In this document: positions 1 through 8,702 of the stretch, one piece after another
How the letters are laid out: the number at the start of each line of letters is the position of its first letter
Position numbering within the stretch: the stretch's first letter is position 1
NCBI RefSeq assembly: GCF_003337735.1
Contig: NZ_QPJY01000003.1
Span: 90,712-154,711, forward strand
DNA: 64,000 bases
From: Thioalbus denitrificans
Lineage (GTDB): Bacteria; Pseudomonadota; Gammaproteobacteria; DSM-26407
Direction: 5' to 3'
The notes under the pieces: generated by a model
What the model was told of the DNA's origin: nothing
The model's database searches: none
Seen by the model: only the letters and a program-made list of their open reading frames with translations
Position numbers and translations under genes: made by a program

Positions 1-1618
1 GGACGTGCTGGTGCTGCGCAGCATGAGCGGCACGGAGCGGCTCGGACGGCTGTTCGAGTACGAGCTGGAGCTGCTCAGCGAGGACCACGACATCGCCCTG
101 GGGGACATCCTCGGCCAGAACGTCTCCATCCGCCTGGCCGGCCTCCACGAGGAGGGAACCCGCTGGTTCAACGGCTTCGTCACCCGCTTCACCTACCTCG
201 GCAGCCACGGCCGCCACGCCCTCTACCGGGCCAGCCTGCGCCCCTGGCTGTGGTTCCTCACCCGCACCGCCGACTGCCGCATCTTCCAGGAGATGAACGT
301 CCCGGACATCGTCAAGCAGGTGTTCCGGGACCGCGGCTTCACCGACTTCGACGAGCGCCTCAGCGGCAGCTACCCCACCTGGGAGTACTGCGTGCAGTAC
401 CGGGAGACGGACTTCAACTTCATCTGCCGGCTGCTGGAGCAGGAGGGCATCTACTTCCACTTCCGCCACGAGGAGGGCCGCCACACCCTGGTGCTGGCCG
501 ACGCCTACAGCGCCCACGAGCCGGCCGCCGGCTACGGCGAGGTGCCCTACTACCCCCCCGACCCCTCGGCCCGGCGCGAGCGCGACAACGTCAGCCGCTG
601 GAGCCTCTCCGGGCAGGTCCAGCCCGGCGCCTACGCGCTCAACGACTTCGATTTCGAGGTGCCCACCAAGAACCTGCGCGCGGCGCGCTCCAACCCCGGC
701 GACGGCGCCCATGCCGACTACGAGATCTACGACTACCCGGGCGAGTACACCGAGAGCGGCGACGGCGACCACTACGTGCGCACCCGCATCGAGGAGCTCC
801 ACGCCCAGCACCAGTGGCGGCGCGGCGAGGGCGACGCCATGGGGCTGGCCTGCGGCGCCCTGTTCACCCTCACCAATTTTCCCCGCGAGGACCAGAACAT
901 CGAGTACCTCCTCGTCGGCACCGCCCTGACGCTGCAGAGCGACGCCTTCGAGTCCGCGCAAGCGGGCGGCGGCGCGGGGGTGACCGGCGCCAGCATCGCC
1001 TTCACCGCCACCGACGCCCAGATCCCCTTCCGCCCCCCGCGCCTGACCCCCAAGCCGGTGGTGCAGGGCCCGCAGACGGCGGTGGTGGTGGGCCAGTCGG
1101 GCGAGGAGATCTGGACCGACGAGTACGGCCGGGTGAAGGTGCAGTTCCACTGGGACCGCCAGGGGCAGAGCGACGAGAACAGCTCCTGCTGGGTGCGGGT
1201 GGCTCAGGTGTGGGCCGGCGACAACTGGGGCGCCATCCACATCCCGCGCATCGGCCAGGAGGTGATCGTCTCCTTCCTCGAGGGCGACCCCGACCTGCCC
1301 ATCATCACCGGGCGGGTCTACAACGGCGACAACATGCCTCCCTACGCCCTGCCCGGCAACCAGACCCAGAGCGGAATCCGCAGTCGCAGCAGCAAGAACG
1401 GCAACGTGGACAACTGCAACGAGATCCGCTTCGAGGACAAGATGGGCGAGGAGGAACTGCTCATCCACGCCGAGAAGAACCAGACCATCGAGGTGGAGGC
1501 CGACGAGAGCCACTGGGTGGGCCACGACCGCACCAAGACGGTGGACAACGACGAGACCACCCACATCAAGAACGACCGCACCGAGACGGTGGACAACAAC
1601 GAGTCCATCACCATCGGC
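1..1618 (+). repeat. Near-identical 1.6-kb direct repeat, left copy (pairs with 8756-10373)
   Basis: Bases 1-1618 match 8756-10373 at a constant offset of 8755. By eye the only differences are one Thr/Ala codon change (ACC in the left copy, GCC in the right, near 377) and two adjacent synonymous changes (GAA CTG versus GAG TTG, near 1457). Identity stops abruptly inside the beta-prism region. The left end of the repeat lies outside the window. Such identity over synonymous sites implies recent duplication or gene conversion. Confidence 0.95.
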
Positions 1619-2188
1619 AACAACCGCACCGAGAACGTTGCCGTCAACGAGGACATCACCATCGGCGCCAACCGCACCGAGACCGTCGGGGCCAACGAGC
1701 AGATCACCATCGGCTCGAACCGCTCCATCACCGTCGGCGCCAATGAGACCGCGACGGTCGCGCTGCAGCGCACCCACAGCGTCGGCGTGAACGAGACCAT
1801 CGCCGTCGGCGCCGCCCAGGAGGTCGCCATCGGCGCCTACCAGACAGTCAACGTGGGGGCGAACCAGGACATCAGCGTGGGCGCGGCCCGCTCGGTGCAC
1901 GTGGGCGCCAGCCTCTCCACCGGCGTGGGCCGGGACGAGTCCCGCAGCGTGGGCGAGGGGCGCAGCACCAGCATCGGCAAGGACGACGCCCTCAGCGTCG
2001 GCAAGCACCTGAAGGTGGACGCGGGCGACTCCATCACCCTCGCCACGGGGAGCGCCAGCATCTCCATGAAGAAGGACGGCACCATCGTCATCAAGGGCAA
2101 GGACATCACGGTGGAGGGGTCGGGCAAGATCAACATCAAGGCGTCCAGGGACATCGTGATGAAAGGCTCGAAAATCCTCCAGAACTGA
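1..2188 (+). CDS. vgrG: VgrG/TssI spike protein, copy 1 (5' end outside window)
   Basis: This is the T6SS spike protein, which forms a trimeric gp27/gp5-like tip on the Hcp tube and carries effectors bound to its tail. The frame is already open at base 2. By comparison with the second copy, about 19 N-terminal codons lie outside the window, so the GTG at 5 is not the true start. The N-terminal gp27-like part is followed by the gp5 OB-fold (GEEIWTDEYGRVKVQFHWD, about residues 365-385 of the visible protein). After that comes a long beta-prism of decapeptide-like repeats (ETVDNNESITIG type) and a DUF2345-like C-terminus ending in KGSKILQN. It is followed 18 bp later by a DUF6484 gene, which starts effector module 1. 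Bases 1-1618 are almost identical to the vgrG at 8703. The tail after that is unrelated in detail. Family assignment is certain; the bound effector (the DUF4150-GHH2 protein) is inferred. Confidence 0.95.
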   Translation, partial: DVLVLRSMSGTERLGRLFEYELELLSEDHDIALGDILGQNVSIRLAGLHEEGTRWFNGFVTRFTYLGSHGRHALYRASLRPWLWFLTRTADCRIFQEMNVPDIVKQVFRDRGFTDFDERLSGSYPTWEYCVQYRETDFNFICRLLEQEGIYFHFRHEEGRHTLVLADAYSAHEPAAGYGEVPYYPPDPSARRERDNVSRWSLSGQVQPGAYALNDFDFEVPTKNLRAARSNPGDGAHADYEIYDYPGEYTESGDGDHYVRTRIEELHAQHQWRRGEGDAMGLACGALFTLTNFPREDQNIEYLLVGTALTLQSDAFESAQAGGGAGVTGASIAFTATDAQIPFRPPRLTPKPVVQGPQTAVVVGQSGEEIWTDEYGRVKVQFHWDRQGQSDENSSCWVRVAQVWAGDNWGAIHIPRIGQEVIVSFLEGDPDLPIITGRVYNGDNMPPYALPGNQTQSGIRSRSSKNGNVDNCNEIRFEDKMGEEELLIHAEKNQTIEVEADESHWVGHDRTKTVDNDETTHIKNDRTETVDNNESITIGNNRTENVAVNEDITIGANRTETVGANEQITIGSNRSITVGANETATVALQRTHSVGVNETIAVGAAQEVAIGAYQTVNVGANQDISVGAARSVHVGASLSTGVGRDESRSVGEGRSTSIGKDDALSVGKHLKVDAGDSITLATGSASISMKKDGTIVIKGKDITVEGSGKINIKASRDIVMKGSKILQN

Positions 2189-2206
2189 CAGCCACGGAGA
2201 TTTCCC

Positions 2207-2752
2207 ATGAAAGTTGGCGACGCGGCGGAAGCGGCGGTGGGCGGCGGCACGGAGGAAACGGCGGCCGGGGATCCCCCGTGCACCCTGCAGGAGGTACGGC
2301 GGAGCCGGGCGGCTCCCGGCCCCGATCGCTCCGGGATCACGGTGGGTGATCTCGTCGCCCTGAAGGACGGGGGCCAGACCCCGCTGGTGCGCTTCCCCGG
2401 ACAGCAAGGCACGGCGGCCGTCCCCGCGCGCACCACCGTCGATCTCCACGGCGCCCACATCGGCCGCCCGGTAGTGCTGATGTTCGAGGGGGGCGATGCC
2501 GCCCGGCCCCTCGTCATGGGCGTAATCCGGGAGGGAGACGGCTGGCCTCTGGAGCGACCCCCCGGCCAGGTGGAGGTGGAGGCCGACGGCGAGCGCCTGG
2601 TGGTGAGCGCCCGGGAGCAGCTGGTGCTCCGCTGCGGCAAGGCCAGCATCACCCTGACCCGGGCGGGAAAGGTGATCATCCGGGGGGAGTATCTCCTCAG
2701 CCGCTCCGCCGGCGTGAACCGCATCAAGGGCGGCTCGGTGCAGATCAACTGA
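2207..2752 (+). CDS. DUF6484 domain-containing T6SS accessory protein
   Basis: A 181-residue protein. Its middle matches the DUF6484 pattern: a short segment (VGDLVALKDGGQTPLVRFPG, residues about 46-65), then a conserved PARTTVDL and a GRPVVLMFEGGD core. This looks like a small OB-like or VgrG-tail-like beta fold. The C-terminal part (LVVSAREQLVLRCGKASITL and following) resembles the gp5-type beta-strand repeats that end in VgrG proteins, so it may sit against the spike. It begins 18 bp after vgrG copy 1 and precedes a DUF2169 gene, the usual setting of DUF6484 proteins beside DUF4150-type effectors. An adaptor or chaperone role is inferred from context. No catalytic motif is visible. Confidence 0.8.
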   Translation: MKVGDAAEAAVGGGTEETAAGDPPCTLQEVRRSRAAPGPDRSGITVGDLVALKDGGQTPLVRFPGQQGTAAVPARTTVDLHGAHIGRPVVLMFEGGDAARPLVMGVIREGDGWPLERPPGQVEVEADGERLVVSAREQLVLRCGKASITLTRAGKVIIRGEYLLSRSAGVNRIKGGSVQIN

Positions 2753-2798
2753 GCCATTCATGCCCTCCCGCCCCGGAGGGCCACAGCGAGGGAACGCC

Positions 2799-3884
2799 GT
2801 GGAGCTCATCAACGCCACCCGCATGGTCACCGGCTACACCCTGGGCATGGAGCCCAGCGGCCGGGAGCTGCTGGTGATCGTCATCAAGGGCACCTTCCGC
2901 ATCCCCGCGGAGGCTGGCGCCGCCGTGCGCCTGCACGAAGCGCAGCTGCCCCTGGTGACGGCGGATCTCTTCCACGGCGATCCCGGGTTCTCCGCGCCAA
3001 AGTATGAGATGGACTTCGCGCCCGTCAAGCGGCGCTGTGACGTCATCCTGAACGCCTCGGCCCATGCCCCGGGCGGCCGGCCGGTGGAGCGCACGCGGGT
3101 GGGCGTGCGGATCGGCGACTGGGTGAAGGGGTTCGCCGTGGTGGGGGTCCGGGTATGGGAGGCTGGCCTGGCCGGCGTGCGGGCCACTCCGCCGGTGCCC
3201 TTCACCGCCATGCCCATCACCTACGACCGCGCCTTCGGCGGCGTGGACAACCGGCACGAGGACCCGGGGCAGCACGCGGCGTTCATGCGCAACCCGGTCG
3301 GTTGCGGCTTCCACAGGCACCTGCGGGACCGGTGGCTGGAGGGCGCGCCGCTGCCGAACACCGAGGAGCCGGGCCGCCCCGTCACCCATCCGCACGGCGA
3401 CTACCGGCCCATGTCCTTCGGCCCCGTCGGACGCGGCTGGGAGCCCCGCCACCGATTGGCCGGCACCTACGATCAGCGCTGGCTCGACGAAGTGTTCCCC
3501 TTCCTGCCGAAAGACTTCGACGAGCGCTACTACCAGTGCGCCCCGGCCGACCAGCAGCTGCCCCTCCCGCTCGGTGATCAGCCGGTGACCCTGCTGAACC
3601 TCACCCCGGACGGGCGCCGCTCCTTCACCCTCCCCCACTTCGAGGCGCCGGTGCACGTGTTTCCGAAACGGGGCCCGCGCGAGGATCTCACCGCCCCACT
3701 CGACACCCTGGTCATCGAGCCGGACGAGGAGCGCCTGACCATGACCTGGCGCGTGGCCCGGCCAATCAGAAAGAGCCTGTTCGAGATCGCCCAGGTGCTG
3801 GTGGGCCGCAAAGGCCGGGAGTGGTGGCAGCAGCGGGAGGAGGTCGCCTTCCCGCTTCCCGTCGTGGCGGAGCCGGTGGAGTAG
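2799..3884 (+). CDS. DUF2169 domain-containing protein (T6SS effector adaptor)
   Basis: About 361 residues if translation starts at the GTG at 2799. That start gives the family-typical N-terminus VELINATRMVTGYTLGMEPS and has a GCGAGGGA Shine-Dalgarno about 6 bases upstream. An in-frame ATG at 2760 would add 13 untypical residues and lacks a good ribosome site. DUF2169 proteins occur beside DUF4150/PAAR-like effectors in T6SS loci and are thought to act as adaptors that help load the PAAR-like protein onto VgrG. Visible hallmarks are VVIKGTF early, the central MPITYDRAFGGVD segment, and FGPVGRGWEPR. It is followed after 6 bp by the ketosynthase-like gene. Domain call is strong; the loading role is inferred from the family. 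Confidence 0.88.
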   Translation: MELINATRMVTGYTLGMEPSGRELLVIVIKGTFRIPAEAGAAVRLHEAQLPLVTADLFHGDPGFSAPKYEMDFAPVKRRCDVILNASAHAPGGRPVERTRVGVRIGDWVKGFAVVGVRVWEAGLAGVRATPPVPFTAMPITYDRAFGGVDNRHEDPGQHAAFMRNPVGCGFHRHLRDRWLEGAPLPNTEEPGRPVTHPHGDYRPMSFGPVGRGWEPRHRLAGTYDQRWLDEVFPFLPKDFDERYYQCAPADQQLPLPLGDQPVTLLNLTPDGRRSFTLPHFEAPVHVFPKRGPREDLTAPLDTLVIEPDEERLTMTWRVARPIRKSLFEIAQVLVGRKGREWWQQREEVAFPLPVVAEPVE

Positions 3885-3890
3885 GCGCCC

Positions 3891-4916
3891 ATGTCGGCAA
3901 AGCCCATCGCAATCCGGGGCACCGGGCTGGTCACCAGCGTGGGGCTGTCGGCGCCCGCCGCCTGTGCGGCCATCCGGGCGCGGATCAGCAACCCGACCGA
4001 GACCCGCTTCATCGACTCCGGCGGCGAATGGGTCATGGCCCACCAGGTGCCCCTGGAAAAGGCGTGGCGCGGGCTGGCGAAGCTCGCCCGCATGGCCGCG
4101 CTGGCCATCGCCGAGTGCCTGGACCGGATCCCGACCGAACAGTGGCGGGAGGTCCCCTTGCTGCTGTGCGTGGCCGAGCGGGAGCGTCCCGGACGGCTCG
4201 ACGGCCTTGACGACCGACTCTTCGCCGACATCGGGCAGGTGCTCGGCGCACGCTTCGCGCCCGACTCGGGCATCATCGCCCACGGCCGCGTCGGCGCGGT
4301 CATCGCCCTGATGCATGCCCGCCGGCTGATCTACGAGAAAGGCCACCGGCAGGTCCTGGTGGCCGCCACGGACAGCCTGGTCACCTGGCCCACGCTCGGG
4401 GTCTACGATGCCGGCGAGCGCCTGCTCACCCCGCGCAACTCCAACGGCTTCATGCCCGGCGAGGCCGGCGGGGCGCTGCTGGTGGGGCGGCCCCGCGGCG
4501 GACCCGAGTTGGTCTGCACCGGCCTCGGCCTCGGCACCGAGGCGGCCCACATCGACTCGGAGGAGCCGCTGCGCGCCGACGGCCTGACCCAGGCCATCCA
4601 GAACGCCCTCGCCGACGCTCCCTGCCGGATGCATGATCTCGACTACCGCATCACCGACCTCTCCGGGGAGCAGTACTACTTCAAGGAGGCGGCGCTGGCC
4701 CTCTCCCGCACCCTGCGCCGGCGCAAGGAGGCTTTCGACCTCTGGCACCCGGCCGAGTGCATCGGCGAAACCGGCGCGACGGCCGGCGCGGCGGTGATCG
4801 CCGTCGCCGACGCCGCCTGCCGCAAGGGCTACACCCCGGGCCCCGCCATCCTTGCCCACATGGCCAACGACCACGGCCACCGCGGTGCGGCCGTGCTGCA
4901 GTTCCGGGTTGCCTGA
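3891..4916 (+). CDS. Degenerate beta-ketoacyl-synthase-like protein of T6SS effector module
   Basis: A 341-residue protein with thiolase/ketosynthase architecture. It has GTGLVTSVGLSA at the N-terminus (family GxGxVTxxG), and the segment VLVAATDSLV...NGFMPGEAGGALLVGR matches the KS region that reads AGGTEAA...DGFVMGEGAG in FabF-type enzymes. Aligning by eye, the nucleophilic Cys position (TACAxG in FabF) falls at IIAHGRVGA, so His131 replaces the cysteine. The protein is therefore unlikely to condense acyl chains. Proteins of this kind recur beside DUF2169 and DUF4150 genes in T6SS loci; their role is unknown. The gene overlaps the following PAAR-like gene by one base (TGATG), which suggests translational coupling. 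Confidence 0.78.
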   Translation: MSAKPIAIRGTGLVTSVGLSAPAACAAIRARISNPTETRFIDSGGEWVMAHQVPLEKAWRGLAKLARMAALAIAECLDRIPTEQWREVPLLLCVAERERPGRLDGLDDRLFADIGQVLGARFAPDSGIIAHGRVGAVIALMHARRLIYEKGHRQVLVAATDSLVTWPTLGVYDAGERLLTPRNSNGFMPGEAGGALLVGRPRGGPELVCTGLGLGTEAAHIDSEEPLRADGLTQAIQNALADAPCRMHDLDYRITDLSGEQYYFKEAALALSRTLRRRKEAFDLWHPAECIGETGATAGAAVIAVADAACRKGYTPGPAILAHMANDHGHRGAAVLQFRVA

Positions 4917-6034
4917 TGGCGAACCAGGTCTACGCCAACGGCATGGAGATCGCCTGCAAGGCGGCGAGCGGAAAATCCATCGCCGCCTTTCCCGATGTCT
5001 GCATGACCCCCCCGGAGAACCCCACCACGCCGCCCGGCGTGCCGGTGCCCTACCCCAACACCGGAATGGCATCCGACACCACCGACGGCTCCCGCAGCGT
5101 CAGGATCTCCCGCCAGGAGGTGATGCTGAAGAACAAGAGCCACTTCAAGCGGAGCACGGGCGACGAGGCCGGGTGCGCCGCCAAGAAGGGGGTGGTGACC
5201 AGCAAGAACATGGGCAAGGTCTATTTCAACGCCTGGTCGATGGATGTGAAGGTGGAGGGGGAGAATGTCGTTCGCAACCTGGACCTGACGACCCACAACC
5301 ATGCTTCTCTTCCCGGCAACTCTCCGACCTGGCCCTACCTGGACGAGGTTGCCTTCACGAGCCCGAAAAGTGATTCAAACCCCTGCGCGGATGTGGCCCG
5401 GGAAGTCCAGGAAAAGTGCGGAAAGCATGTAAAGAAGACGAAATCCGGGAAGAACCCGGGCTCGGTCAAGCGTTCACAGTCCATCGACGCCATGTGCGGA
5501 GACCCCGGGTGCGCTCAGGCGCGGAAATGCGTTCTGTCTCCCGAAACCCCGAACAATTGCTGCCAGGGTTCCGATGGCAAGACCATGACTCCACATCACG
5601 TGATTCCGGCGCACTGCTTCATGCCCCCGGGAGAACGGTCCAGCGGAGGCAGCGCCCGCTACGCGGGATGCGACGGTTACAGCGTCGCCGATGCCCCATG
5701 CATCTGTGTCGAGGGCGCGGGGAAGGAAAAGGATCACGGAAAGATCCATGACCTCGTCGATGACCTCGAGGACTCGAATCTCGACGGTGGCCAGGCGGGA
5801 AGCTGGGACTATGATGATGCGGCAACCGCGGGCGTCATGGCGGTTGGCGAAATCACCCATTGCGACGAGGACTGCCTTCGGGCACAGGTCGATGCGTACC
5901 ACCAGCAGGAAGGCGGAAGTCCGAACGTGGCAAACGATACGCGCCTGCGTGCGGACAGCTCGGGAAACCGCAACCTGGGCCCCAATGTACCGACCGTTCC
6001 ATCGACAACCGTCGCCCCCGGAATCTCCATATAG
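4916..6034 (+). CDS. PAAR-like DUF4150 protein with C-terminal Tox-GHH2 HNH/EndoVII nuclease toxin
   Basis: A 372-residue effector. Residues about 1-135 form the DUF4150 PAAR-like spike-tip domain (MANQVYANGMEIACKAASGK, FPDVCMTPPENP, VPVPYPNTGMA). The C-terminal part carries a Cys/His-rich nuclease region: CGDPGCAQARKC, then MTPHHVIPAHCFM near residue 224, then CDGYSVADAPCICVEGAGKE and HGKIHD. This matches the Tox-GHH2 class of HNH/endonuclease VII-fold toxins, in which the HH pair and a downstream His bind metal and cut nucleic acid. Start is the ATG overlapping the preceding stop by one base. A distinct protein gene follows 8 bp downstream, as expected for immunity. PAAR-like identity is secure. 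DNase activity is inferred from the motif. Confidence 0.88.
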   Translation: MANQVYANGMEIACKAASGKSIAAFPDVCMTPPENPTTPPGVPVPYPNTGMASDTTDGSRSVRISRQEVMLKNKSHFKRSTGDEAGCAAKKGVVTSKNMGKVYFNAWSMDVKVEGENVVRNLDLTTHNHASLPGNSPTWPYLDEVAFTSPKSDSNPCADVAREVQEKCGKHVKKTKSGKNPGSVKRSQSIDAMCGDPGCAQARKCVLSPETPNNCCQGSDGKTMTPHHVIPAHCFMPPGERSSGGSARYAGCDGYSVADAPCICVEGAGKEKDHGKIHDLVDDLEDSNLDGGQAGSWDYDDAATAGVMAVGEITHCDEDCLRAQVDAYHQQEGGSPNVANDTRLRADSSGNRNLGPNVPTVPSTTVAPGISI

Positions 6035-6042
6035 GCACCGCC

Positions 6043-6957
6043 ATGACAGACACGGGCAATACCAGGGTTCGCTTTCTGGGCGGAGCCATGCCACGAACCG
6101 AACTTCTCGGCGCCATTGCGTACCCGGTGGCGCTCGACGGTACCGACCGCGAATTCACCCGCTTCTACATGCGCCACAACCGTCAATGGGTCCAGCAGGA
6201 ATTCGACTCCGACATCGTCTCGGTCTGCTACGCCCCGGAAGGCCGCGAACGCGGCTGGTGGCTGCTGGGAAAACGTGGTGACGTACACAGCCTCACGAGC
6301 GCAGGGCGCCTTTCGGAACGGATACCGGAAGCGGGAACCGGACCGGGCAGGCCTGGCTACGTCAAGAAGATTCGCGTCATCGGGGGATTGATCACCGCCT
6401 GCGGATACCGGCGCCAGGTCTACCAGCGCAGAAACGACCGCTGGGTGGCCATGGCCGGCGAGATTGCCGCATCACGTTCAGAGGTGGGCTATTGCTTCAA
6501 CGACATCGACGGCAGCTCGGAGTCCGATATCTACGCCGTTGGAAATCGGGGCGAGATCTTCCATTTCGATGGAAAGCGCTGGAGCGAGTGCGACAGCGGC
6601 ACCAACGTCCACCTCGAAGGCGTTGCCTGCCTGGGGGATTCGGTCGTCGTGGCCGGACGTGACGGCGTCGTGCTCCTCGGCAATCACAACGGATTCGCAT
6701 CCATCGGCCCTGCCACCGCGGAACTCAATTTCTGGGACGTTGCAGTGTACCGGGGACGCATATTCGTCTCCGCATCGGCGGGTGTCTTCGAAATCGGCCC
6801 CGCACCGGCCTTCGACTTCACCCCCGCGCCACTGCCAAGGCATGTCGGGTACAAGCTGGCGACTGCCCCGGAGCACCTGCTGTCGATCGGCACACATCAG
6901 ATATTTTCCTACGATGGGCGCTCCGCCGAGGAAATCGTCTGTCCGGACAACGCATGA
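6043..6957 (+). CDS. Beta-propeller-like protein, probable immunity to the adjacent GHH2 toxin
   Basis: A 304-residue protein starting at the ATG at 6043, with no signal peptide or membrane segment, so cytoplasmic. It contains several short repeats of the kind seen in beta-propellers: WWLLGKRGDVHSL, DIDGSSESDIYAVGNRGEIF, HFDGKRWSECDSG, GDSVVVAGRDGVVLLG, RGRIFVSASAGVFEIG. These are spaced about 40-50 residues apart. It lies 8 bp after the PAAR-GHH2 toxin gene and has clearly lower GC-biased codon use than its neighbours, which is common for toxin-immunity cargo. I do not recognise a named family. The immunity assignment rests on position and lack of secretion signals. Confidence 0.6.
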   Translation: MTDTGNTRVRFLGGAMPRTELLGAIAYPVALDGTDREFTRFYMRHNRQWVQQEFDSDIVSVCYAPEGRERGWWLLGKRGDVHSLTSAGRLSERIPEAGTGPGRPGYVKKIRVIGGLITACGYRRQVYQRRNDRWVAMAGEIAASRSEVGYCFNDIDGSSESDIYAVGNRGEIFHFDGKRWSECDSGTNVHLEGVACLGDSVVVAGRDGVVLLGNHNGFASIGPATAELNFWDVAVYRGRIFVSASAGVFEIGPAPAFDFTPAPLPRHVGYKLATAPEHLLSIGTHQIFSYDGRSAEEIVCPDNA

Positions 6958-7076
6958 TCACCGCGGCCCATGGCGGCGCTGAACCAACCGCATGGCGCAC
7001 CGGTCCCCATGCGCGGAACGGATGCCCTCGCCGGCTCACCGGGATAACCATGACAATCAGGTAGCCCTTCCCGACC

Positions 7077-8384
7077 ATGCACAGCTCAAGCCGCAGTCAA
7101 CACGGATGCACTCTCCAGCCGAACCCGGCTGACCGCCCCCCCATCGAAGCCGTCATCCGCCAGCACGCCGAGGACGCGGTGGTGCTGCACAACATGCGCA
7201 TGGCCCAGGTGCGGGCCCCCCACGTCAGGCTCCACCACCTCGGACGCCTCGATGAGCGGCTGGCGGCGCACCTGGACGGCCTGCTGGTGGCCGGCGAATT
7301 CGGATCGAGGCTCTGCGGCACGGCCCTGGAGAACCCGGGCGCCAGCGAGCTGTTCGTGGCGACGGTGCTCGCCCTCGAGAACGGGGACGCGGCGCGCCTG
7401 GAGCAGCTGCTGGCGCTGGCCGAGGCATTGCCGGAGACACAGGGTGGCCTGGGCTCCGCCTTCGGCTGGGTCGCCTCCGGCGTGCTGCGGGGCACGGTCC
7501 GCGGCCTCCTCTCCTCGGCCACGCCCTTCCACCGCTGGGTCGGCCTCACCGCCTGCGCCATGCACCGCGTCGATGCGGGTGCGGACCTGGAGCGCGCCCT
7601 CGAGGACCCGCATCCGGGACTGCGCGCCCGGGCGCTGCGCACCCTGGGCGTGCTCGGCCGGCGGGAGTCCTTCGCTGCGACACGCACCGCCCTGCATGAC
7701 AGAAGCGAGCCCTGCCGCTTCTGGGGCGCCTGGTCGGCGGTGATGCTCGGCAACCGCAGCTTCGCCCTGGACTGGCTGGTGGAATACGCCCGGAGACCCG
7801 GGCCGTTCCGGGAGCGCTCACTGCAGCTGGCGCTCCGGGCCGTCGATCTGCCGCGGGCGCACCAGCTGATCCGGGACCTCGCCCGCGCTGGCGGCGAGAC
7901 ACGCACACTGATCCGGGCGGTAGGCATCATGGGCGATCCCCACCACGTGCCCTGGCTGATCGAGCGCATGGCGGACCCCGGGCTCGCGCGGCTGGCGGGC
8001 GAGTCCTTCTCCCTCATCACCGGGATCGATCTCGCCTATCTCGACCTGGAGCAGCCGCCGCCGGCGGCGGCGGAACCCGGCCCCGGCGACGACACCGGAG
8101 ACGACGAGGCGACCATGGACCCGGACGATGGACTGCCCTGGCCCGACCCGGCCGGAATCGGCACCTGGTGGGCGGCCAACGCCCGGCGCTTCCAGGCGGG
8201 CGTGCGCCACTTCATGGGGGAGCCGGCCAACCCGGAACGCTGCACCCGCACACTCGGGGAGGGCTACCAACGGCAGCGCCTCGCCGCCGGCCTGTACCTG
8301 TGCCTGCTGCGGCCCGGCAAGCCGCTGTTCAACACCGCCGCCCCCGCCCCGCGGCAGCAGCGGCGCCTCACCGGAAGCGACTGA
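7077..8384 (+). CDS. TIGR02270 family T6SS-associated HEAT-like protein
   Basis: A 435-residue protein recognised from the segment VIRQHAEDAVVLHNMRMAQV...RLDERLAAHLDGLLVAG, typical of TIGR02270 proteins found in T6SS loci with DUF2169 and DUF4150. The middle consists of alpha-helical HEAT-like units (GLRARALRTLGVLGRRES, LIRAVGIMGDPHHVPWLIE), a scaffold fold without catalytic motifs. A Pro/Asp/Gly-rich linker (about residues 326-355) separates a C-terminal domain with PDPAGIGTWWAANARRF. Start is the ATG at 7077; about 25 residues precede the conserved core, so a slightly later start cannot be excluded. A small membrane protein gene follows 3 bp later. Function is unknown; a scaffold role in effector assembly is inferred. 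Confidence 0.75.
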   Translation: MHSSSRSQHGCTLQPNPADRPPIEAVIRQHAEDAVVLHNMRMAQVRAPHVRLHHLGRLDERLAAHLDGLLVAGEFGSRLCGTALENPGASELFVATVLALENGDAARLEQLLALAEALPETQGGLGSAFGWVASGVLRGTVRGLLSSATPFHRWVGLTACAMHRVDAGADLERALEDPHPGLRARALRTLGVLGRRESFAATRTALHDRSEPCRFWGAWSAVMLGNRSFALDWLVEYARRPGPFRERSLQLALRAVDLPRAHQLIRDLARAGGETRTLIRAVGIMGDPHHVPWLIERMADPGLARLAGESFSLITGIDLAYLDLEQPPPAAAEPGPGDDTGDDEATMDPDDGLPWPDPAGIGTWWAANARRFQAGVRHFMGEPANPERCTRTLGEGYQRQRLAAGLYLCLLRPGKPLFNTAAPAPRQQRRLTGSD

Positions 8385-8387
8385 GCC

Positions 8388-8573
8388 ATGTCCCTCTTCG
8401 ACCCCGGGCTTCTGTTTCCGGTCATTGCGGCGGCCTTCCTGGCCCTCTCCGGCCGGCGCTACCTGCGCCACGGGCGGCGTGCCGACGTGACCGTCCGCAC
8501 TTGGCTCCGCCTCGCCCTGCTCTTCGGGCTGGTCTCCAGCGGGCTCTGGATTTACCGCCTCCTCGGCTCCTGA
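8388..8573 (+). CDS. Small two-helix membrane protein
   Basis: A 61-residue protein with two probable transmembrane helices (LLFPVIAAAFLALSG near residues 8-22 and WLRLALLFGLVSSGLWIYRL near 40-58). A basic loop, RRYLRHGRRAD, lies between them. It starts 3 bp after the TIGR02270 gene and ends about 130 bp before vgrG copy 2, so it is the last gene of effector module 1. No family is recognised. Its position suggests an inner-membrane accessory of the module, but nothing in the sequence shows this directly. Confidence 0.6.
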   Translation: MSLFDPGLLFPVIAAAFLALSGRRYLRHGRRADVTVRTWLRLALLFGLVSSGLWIYRLLGS

Positions 8574-8702
8574 CAAGCGGAACCGGGAAAGCCCATCCAT
8601 CCAAAGGGTTGCAACAGACCGGCCCCGCCAGGGCGGCAACGCCTTGGAAGGATGGCGGTGAAATCAACTACACTCCAAGACGCCGGGATCGGAGATATCG
8701 TC

